Assembly (NCBI GenBank): GCA_021770845.1
Contig: JAETQF010000009.1
Coordinates: 1 to 64,000, forward strand
DNA length: 64,000 nucleotides
Direction of reading: 5' to 3'
From: Oscillospiraceae bacterium
GTDB taxonomy: Bacteria; Bacillota; Clostridia; Oscillospirales; Oscillospiraceae
Under the pieces are notes generated by a model. It was not told the origin of the DNA, did not search any database, and saw only the letters and a list, made by a program, of their open reading frames with translations. A program made the position numbers and the translations under genes. Each line of letters begins with the position of its first letter. Position 1 is the first letter of the stretch. Shown piece after piece: positions 59,177 to 64,000 of this stretch.

Positions 59177-60421
59177 TCAGGCGTTGGAGCTGTTGATGTA
59201 CGCCTCCTGCTCCGGGGTGAGCTTGTCGATGGTCAGGCCCAGGGCGGCCAGCTTGGCCCAGGCGATCTGGTCGTCGATCTCGGCGGGGATGTCGTAGAGC
59301 TTCTTTTCCAGCCCGTCCTTGTGCTTGGCCACCCACTCGGCGGCCAGGGCCTGGACGGAGAAGGACATATCCATGATCTCGGCGGGGTGGCCGTTGCCGC
59401 CGGCCAGGTTTACCAGCCGGCCCTCCGCCAGCACGTTGAGCACCTTGCCGTCGGGCAGCTTGTAGCCGGTGATGCCCTCCCGCTGCTCCCACTTGTCCAC
59501 GGCGTGCTCGTTGAGCCACTTCACGTCCACCTCGCAGTCGAAGTGGCCCGCGTTGGACAGCAGGGCGCCCTCCTTCATCACGGCGTAGTGGGCGGAGGTA
59601 ATCACGTCCTTGCAGCCGGTGACGCTGACGAACACGTCGCCCAGGGGGGCGGCGTCCGCCATGGTCATCACCCGGAAGCCGTTCATGGTGGCATCCAGCG
59701 CCTTGAAGGGGTCGATCTCGGTGACGATGACGTTGGCCCCCATGCCCGCGGCCCGCAGGGCCACGCCGGAGCCGCACCAGCCGTAGCCGGCGACAACCAC
59801 GGTCTTGCCCGCCACCACCAGGTTGGTCATGTGCATAATGGCGTCCCACACGGACTGGCCGGTGCCGTACTTGTTGTCGTAGTAGTGCTTGCACTTGGCG
59901 TCGTTCACCGCCATCATGGGGCAGGGCAGGGTGCCCTCCCGCTCCCGGGCCTTGAGGCGCAGGATGCCGGTGGTGGTCTCCTCGCAGCCCCCCAGCAGGC
60001 AGTCGGCGTAGGCGCTGCACTTGCCCGCCAGCAGGTTCACCAGGTCGCCGCCGTCGTCGATGACGATGTGGGGGTGGCACTTCAGGGTCTCCATCAGATG
60101 GGCCTCGTACTCCTCCGGGGTGGAGCCGTGCCAGGCGTACACGTTGACGCCCCGGTCGGCCACGCCGGCGGCCACGTCATCCTGGGTGGACAGGGGGTTG
60201 GAGCCGGTGAGGTAGACATCGGCTCCGCCCGCCTTCATCACCAGGGCCAGGTTGGCGGTTTTGGCCTCCAGGTGGACGGAGACGGCCACGCGCATCCCCT
60301 GAAAGGGCTGCTCCTTCACGAAGCGGGCCTCGATCTGGGACAGGGCGGGCATATGGCTGCGTACCCAGTCGATTTTCCGGTGGCCGGAGGGGGCCAGGGC
60401 GGGGTCGCGGATGATGCTCAT
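59177..60421 (-). CDS. ahcY: Adenosylhomocysteinase
   Basis: A 414-residue NAD-dependent enzyme that splits S-adenosylhomocysteine to adenosine and homocysteine, recycling the product of SAM-dependent methyltransferases. It has GCEETTTGILRL, a KYGTGQSVWDAI segment and the NAD-binding VVVAGYGWCGSGVA. It is transcribed alone from the promoter at 60459-60487. An ahcY rather than a Pfs/LuxS route is shown only for this locus. Confidence 0.96.
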   Translation of the reverse strand: MSIIRDPALAPSGHRKIDWVRSHMPALSQIEARFVKEQPFQGMRVAVSVHLEAKTANLALVMKAGGADVYLTGSNPLSTQDDVAAGVADRGVNVYAWHGSTPEEYEAHLMETLKCHPHIVIDDGGDLVNLLAGKCSAYADCLLGGCEETTTGILRLKAREREGTLPCPMMAVNDAKCKHYYDNKYGTGQSVWDAIMHMTNLVVAGKTVVVAGYGWCGSGVALRAAGMGANVIVTEIDPFKALDATMNGFRVMTMADAAPLGDVFVSVTGCKDVITSAHYAVMKEGALLSNAGHFDCEVDVKWLNEHAVDKWEQREGITGYKLPDGKVLNVLAEGRLVNLAGGNGHPAEIMDMSFSVQALAAEWVAKHKDGLEKKLYDIPAEIDDQIAWAKLAALGLTIDKLTPEQEAYINSSNA

Positions 60422-60458
60422 AAGTAATACTCCCTTTCGGCGTAATTTTGGTGAGTTC

Positions 60459-60487
60459 AGTATAGCACAGGGTGAGAACGTTTACAA
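60459..60487 (-). promoter_or_regulatory. ahcY promoter
   Basis: On the minus strand TTGTAA (60487-60482) and TATACT (60464-60459) are 17 nt apart. Confidence 0.75.
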
Positions 60488-60534
60488 GCGGGGAATCATC
60501 CATGCCGGACAGCCGCCCGGCAAACCGGAAGTTA

Positions 60535-61053
60535 TCATTCAAACAGCCCCTCCGCAATCAGTAATTCAAGAACACGCGCCTCCCGTTCAAACATCATTGG
60601 ATTATACGGGCTTTGCGCTACATGGCGATTTGTCCTGATAGCAGCAGTTGGTTCAACATATTCCAAGGTATAGGTTTCGTCCGCTTCATAGTCATCAAGT
60701 TCTTGGGAAACGGTCTCATCTGCTGTTTTGCAGAGAAAGTAGTAATTATCTTGAATAAAACGCTCCGTTTCGTCCTGATCACTTCTTTGAATTCGGTGCA
60801 CATACCCGTATGCCTTGACGGTATCAGGCAGAACGACTAAACCCGCTTCTTCACGAGTTTCCCGAATCATCGCATCCACAGGATTTTCTCCGTTCTCAAT
60901 CCCTCCACCCGGAAATTTATAGTAGTTGTATTTGGAACTGTGAATCATGGCCACTTTTTTGTCCTTGATAATGATACTTCTGGCAGAGTTGCGGACAAAC
61001 GAGTGGGTACATTGATCGTAGTCCTTTTTATCCATTTCAAATAACATCCTCAT
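60535..61053 (-). CDS. NUDIX hydrolase in a low-GC segment
   Basis: A 172-residue NUDIX protein with Nudix box GGGIENGENPVDAMIRETRE followed by EAGL. The substrate is unknown; the N-terminal SARSIIIKDKKVAMIHSSKY suggests a MutT-like or sugar-nucleotide type. The segment is clearly AT-richer than the flanking genes, with many A/T third positions, suggesting horizontal origin. ATG at 61053 has GGAGGG upstream. It sits between ahcY and the nicotinate phosphoribosyltransferase gene without clear linkage. Confidence 0.85.
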   Translation of the reverse strand: MRMLFEMDKKDYDQCTHSFVRNSARSIIIKDKKVAMIHSSKYNYYKFPGGGIENGENPVDAMIRETREEAGLVVLPDTVKAYGYVHRIQRSDQDETERFIQDNYYFLCKTADETVSQELDDYEADETYTLEYVEPTAAIRTNRHVAQSPYNPMMFEREARVLELLIAEGLFE

Positions 61054-61086
61054 AGGAGCCCTCCATACTGGTTTCAGCCTGTTTTC

Positions 61087-62517
61087 TCAGTGCTTCTCCG
61101 CCAGCAGCGCGGCCCGCACGTCCCACAGCTTCTGGGACAGATCCACATAGTAATTATGCGGGTACTCGAACCGCTTCACCTCGTCCCACAGGCTGTCCAC
61201 CTCCCGCAGGCAGTGGGCCCGGGACTGCTGGATGGTGGGGATCTGGTACACCAGCCTGCCCCCCTGGAAGATGGGCACCAGCAGGGGCCGCACGGTGAAA
61301 TCGGTCACGGTTTTCCGCTTCCAGGTGGCCTCCGGGTCGAACAGCTCCAGAGGCTGGGTGAAGTCGGGCTGCTCGTCGTGGACGCAGATATAGTCCGCCA
61401 TGGCCTTGCCGGTGGCGTTCTCAAACAGGCGGTACACCTTCTTGAAGTGGGGCAGGGTCACCTTGGCGGCGTTCTCGCTGATCTTGATCTTGGGGGTGAT
61501 GGAGCCGTCCGCCTCCTCGATGGCGGCCAGCTTGTATACCCCGCCGAACACCGGCTCGCTTTTTGATGTGATGAGCCGCTCGCCCACGCCGAAGGCGTCG
61601 ATCCGGGCCCCCTGGGTGATGAGATCCCGGATGATGTACTCGTCCAGCGAGTTGGAGGCCACGATCTTGATGCCGGGCAGGCCGGCGTCATCCAGCATCT
61701 TCCGGGCCTTTTTGGACAGATAGGTCAGGTCGCCGGAGTCGATGCGGATGCCTCCGCTGGTGATGCCCAGCTCCTGGAACACCTTGATGGCGTTGGGCAC
61801 GCCGGAGTGGAGGACGCTGTAGGTGTCCACCAGCAGGGTGGCCGCCTGGGGGTAGACCTCACAATAGGTTTTGAAGGCGGTGTACTCGTCGGGGAACATC
61901 TGCACCCAGGAGTGGGCCATGGTGCCGGTGGCGGGGGTGCCGAACATCTCGTCCGCCATGGCGCAGGCGGTGCCCCCGGCCCCGGCGATGTAGCTGGAGC
62001 GGGCCCCCAAAATCGCGCCGTCGGAGCCCTGGGCCCGGCGGGAGCCAAACTCGGACACGGGGCGGCCCTCCGCCGCCCGGACGATGCGGTTGGACTTGGT
62101 GGCGATGAGGGACTGGTGGTTGAGGGCCAGCAGGAGGTAGGTCTCCACGAACTGGGCCTCGATGGCCGGGGCCCGGACGGTGAGGATGGGCTCCCGGGGG
62201 AAGATGGGGGTGCCCTCGGGGACGGCCCAGATGTCGCCGGTGAAGCGGAAGGTTTTCAGGTACTCCAGGAATTCCGGGGCGAAGATGCCCTTGCCCCGGA
62301 GGTATTCGATGTCCTCCTCGTCGAAGCGCAGGTTCTGGATGTAGTCGATGACCTGGCCCAGCCCGGCGGCGATGGCGAAGCCGCCCCCGTCGGGGACGCT
62401 GCGGAAGAACACGTCGAAGTAGCAGACGCGATCCTTCAGGCCGGTCTGGAAGTAGCCGTTGCCCATGGTGAGCTCATAGAAATCGGTGAGCATGGTGTAG
62501 TTTACGTCGTGTTTCAT
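61087..62517 (-). CDS. pncB: Nicotinate phosphoribosyltransferase
   Basis: A 476-residue enzyme that makes nicotinate mononucleotide from nicotinate and PRPP, the salvage entry to NAD. Signatures include YTMLTDFYELTMGNGYFQTG at the start, EFGSRRAQGSDGAILGARSS, and SGVPNAIKVFQELGITSGGI. The start at 62517 is set by the family start with GGAGGG upstream; upstream codons belong to the promoter region. Promoter at 62551-62579. Confidence 0.94.
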   Translation of the reverse strand: MKHDVNYTMLTDFYELTMGNGYFQTGLKDRVCYFDVFFRSVPDGGGFAIAAGLGQVIDYIQNLRFDEEDIEYLRGKGIFAPEFLEYLKTFRFTGDIWAVPEGTPIFPREPILTVRAPAIEAQFVETYLLLALNHQSLIATKSNRIVRAAEGRPVSEFGSRRAQGSDGAILGARSSYIAGAGGTACAMADEMFGTPATGTMAHSWVQMFPDEYTAFKTYCEVYPQAATLLVDTYSVLHSGVPNAIKVFQELGITSGGIRIDSGDLTYLSKKARKMLDDAGLPGIKIVASNSLDEYIIRDLITQGARIDAFGVGERLITSKSEPVFGGVYKLAAIEEADGSITPKIKISENAAKVTLPHFKKVYRLFENATGKAMADYICVHDEQPDFTQPLELFDPEATWKRKTVTDFTVRPLLVPIFQGGRLVYQIPTIQQSRAHCLREVDSLWDEVKRFEYPHNYYVDLSQKLWDVRAALLAEKH

Positions 62518-62550
62518 GGCGGAGAATCCCTCCTGCTGTTTTGTGCCCCT

Positions 62551-62579
62551 ATTATAAGCTGTCCTCCCGGCAAAAGCAA
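62551..62579 (-). promoter_or_regulatory. pncB promoter
   Basis: On the minus strand TTGCTT (62579-62574) and TATAAT (62556-62551) are 17 nt apart, about 35 nt before the ATG. Confidence 0.75.
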
Positions 62580-62587
62580 GCATAAAT

Positions 62588-62617
62588 CGAAGCCCCCTCC
62601 CGTCTGGAAGGGGGCTT
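62588..62617 (-). terminator. Terminator after the rubrerythrin gene
   Basis: AAGCCCCCTCCC pairs with GGAAGGGGGCTT (one mismatch) just beyond the rubrerythrin stop. Confidence 0.75.
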
Positions 62618-62621
62618 TGGT

Positions 62622-63257
62622 TCATTTCCCGGACGTATACGGCGCCATGTCCAGGCGGATGAAGAAGTCCTGCCCGTGGCGGCAGACGGGGCAGGTCTGG
62701 GGGGCCAGGGAGGAGGTGACGATCTCCCCGCAGTTTAAGCACATCCAGACGGTCTGGTCGTTGTCCCCGCCGAACAGCTTGCCCTGCTCCAGCAGGTCGG
62801 CGAACAGGCCGAAGCGGTCGCCGTGGGTCTTTTCGATTTTGGCGATGAGCTCAAACTGGCCGCCGATGAGGTCGAAGCCCTCCCGGTGGGCGATCTCCGC
62901 GAAGGCGGCGTAGTCGTGCTCAAACTCCTGGTACTCGTTGTGCTGGGCGGCCTTGAGCAGATCCACCGTCTTGTCCGACAGGTCGATGGGGTAGTTGCCG
63001 TCGATGGCGATGTTTTTCCCCGCCGAGGGCAGCAGCAGATCGTAGAACACCTTGGCGTGGGCCCGCTCCTGGTCGGCGGTGAACTCGAACACCCGGGCCA
63101 CCACCTCCAGCTTCTCCTTCCGGGCGGCGGAGGCGGCGATGGTGTAGCGGTTACGGGCCTGGCTCTCCCCGGCGAAGGAGCGCATCAGGTTTTCCCGGGT
63201 CTTGCTCTCCATGAAGTCCACGTTTCCCTTGTGGTAGTTTTGATAGGCGTTTGGCAT
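62622..63257 (-). CDS. Rubrerythrin
   Basis: A 211-residue oxidative-stress protein that reduces peroxide in anaerobes. The ferritin-like di-iron domain (about 15-160) contains SFAGESQARNRYTIAA and QERAHAKVFYDLLL; the rubredoxin-like C-terminus holds CLNCGEI and CPVCRHGQ. GGAGGGATCACC precedes the ATG. It lies divergent from dpaA. Confidence 0.94.
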   Translation of the reverse strand: MPNAYQNYHKGNVDFMESKTRENLMRSFAGESQARNRYTIAASAARKEKLEVVARVFEFTADQERAHAKVFYDLLLPSAGKNIAIDGNYPIDLSDKTVDLLKAAQHNEYQEFEHDYAAFAEIAHREGFDLIGGQFELIAKIEKTHGDRFGLFADLLEQGKLFGGDNDQTVWMCLNCGEIVTSSLAPQTCPVCRHGQDFFIRLDMAPYTSGK

Positions 63258-63400
63258 GGTGATCCCTCCAATGTATTGGTGGGATCAGTATGCCCGGATT
63301 TGGAAATAACTTGCGCGGAATTTGCGCTGTCACCCGCCCTCCCCCGGGGGAATACACTGGACTGATCGAAAACAGGGCCGGAGGGCCGAGGAGGTTTCTT

Positions 63401-64000
63401 ATGCTGCGGGCAAAAAATATCTGGGTGGCGGGGGGCGACCCCCGGCAGGCGGCGCTGGCCGCGCTGCTGGCCGACGAGGGCCACAGCGTACATACCTACG
63501 CGCTGGAGCAGGGGGCGGGGATGAAGTGCGAGCCGTCCATGAAGGAGGCGGATCGGGCGGACTGCGTGATCCTGCCCCTGCCGGCGGCGGGGGCGGACGG
63601 GAAGCTGAACGCGCCGCTGTCGGCGGACAGCCATGATCTGGAGGAGGTGCTGGACTTACTGCGCCCCGGCCAGCTGGTGTGCGCAGGGATGGCGGGGGAG
63701 GGCCTGAAACGGATGGCGGAGGAGCGGGGACTGCTGCTCCGGGACTACTTCGCCCGGGAGGAGCTGGCGGTGTTGAACGCCATCCCCACGGCGGAGGGCG
63801 CCATCCAGATCGCCATGGAGGAGCTGCCCATCACCCTCCACGACGCCCGGGTGCTGGTGGTGGGCTTCGGGCGGCTGGGCCGGGCGCTGGCCCCCCGGCT
63901 GCGGGCTTTAGGGGCCCGGGTGTGGGTGTCCGCCCGGCGGTATGAGCAGCGGGCCGCCGCGGAGTGCATGGGCCTGGGCAGCGAGGGGGTGGATCACCTG
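63401..64000 (+). CDS. dpaA: Dipicolinate synthase subunit A, 3' end cut by window
   Basis: The first 200 codons are present without a stop. With subunit B, DpaA makes dipicolinic acid in the mother cell for spore-core dehydration. The start MLRAKNIWVAGGDPRQAALA and the second Rossmann motif VLVVGFGRLGRALAPRLRA match the family. GAGGAGG precedes the ATG. Together with spo0A it indicates a sporeformer. Subunit B probably follows outside the window. Confidence 0.93.
   Translation, partial: MLRAKNIWVAGGDPRQAALAALLADEGHSVHTYALEQGAGMKCEPSMKEADRADCVILPLPAAGADGKLNAPLSADSHDLEEVLDLLRPGQLVCAGMAGEGLKRMAEERGLLLRDYFAREELAVLNAIPTAEGAIQIAMEELPITLHDARVLVVGFGRLGRALAPRLRALGARVWVSARRYEQRAAAECMGLGSEGVDHL

Noticed and set aside
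1-64000. CRISPR array, prophage, integrase or antimicrobial cluster.
   Set aside because: No spaced direct repeats, Cas-like, phage structural or biosynthetic gene cluster sequences were found in any frame.

Overview
The window comes from a GC-rich, endospore-forming member of the Clostridia, most likely an Oscillospiraceae gut anaerobe of the Flavonifractor/Lawsonibacter/Intestinimonas type. This is inferred from spo0A and dipicolinate synthase (dpaA), a T-box leader at ileS, the Bacillus/Clostridium-type darA-holB-ricT block, TRAP and two-subunit transketolase genes, a phosphate butyryltransferase-like gene and the strong GC bias. No 16S rRNA is present, so genus is not established. Almost every long ORF opposite a gene is a codon-bias shadow.

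Layout. 1-10.2 kb (minus): a sugar-acid locus with TRAP transporter dctP-dctQ-dctM, two cytoplasmic GH31 glycosidases and uxuA (cut by the window edge), behind a FadR-type GntR regulator; a palindrome lies inside the dctP promoter. 10.4-15.8 kb: a CarD-like regulator, two MATE exporters (one fused to a cytidylate-kinase-like domain), each behind a structured leader of about 150 nt, and a TauE/SafE permease. 15.9-24.7 kb: recQ, tRNA-Arg(CCT), typA, an XpaC-like protein, a DUF5655 protein, cinA and a secreted stalk-domain protein. 24.7-28.1 kb: a decayed histidine-kinase fragment, a cluster of TTCCACAA repeats, and galM with split transketolase.

28.3-34.7 kb (plus): a DUF1538 membrane protein with a tandem PII-like protein, a NUDIX hydrolase, a PLP decarboxylase, darA, holB and ricT. 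34.9-37.9 kb: an ECF-type sigma factor overlapping a membrane-anchored serpin, then an AraC/GyrI regulator. 37.9-41.6 kb (minus): ileS behind an Ile-specific T-box, with a REP-associated tyrosine transposase (RAYT) lying between T-box and ileS and carrying two REP-like palindromes in its own reading frame. 41.6-47.7 kb: ptb-like gene, prmA with an HTH regulator and a membrane protein that seem to share a domain, small HTH/DUF6809 genes, thiI, a REP pair, comF, an RHH protein and secG.

47.9-55.8 kb (plus): recJ, relA, then a likely peptidoglycan or peptide modification set: an ATP-grasp ligase, an Asp/Glu racemase and a Mur ligase lacking the DNPR motif. 55.9-64 kb: pullulanase, spo0A, ahcY, a low-GC NUDIX gene, nicotinate phosphoribosyltransferase, rubrerythrin and the start of dpaA.

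The strongest leads are the T-box/RAYT/REP arrangement at ileS, the two MATE leader RNAs, the sigma-serpin pair, the paired HTH/membrane proteins, and the racemase/ligase cell-wall set. All functional links are inferences from sequence alone; no database search was run.
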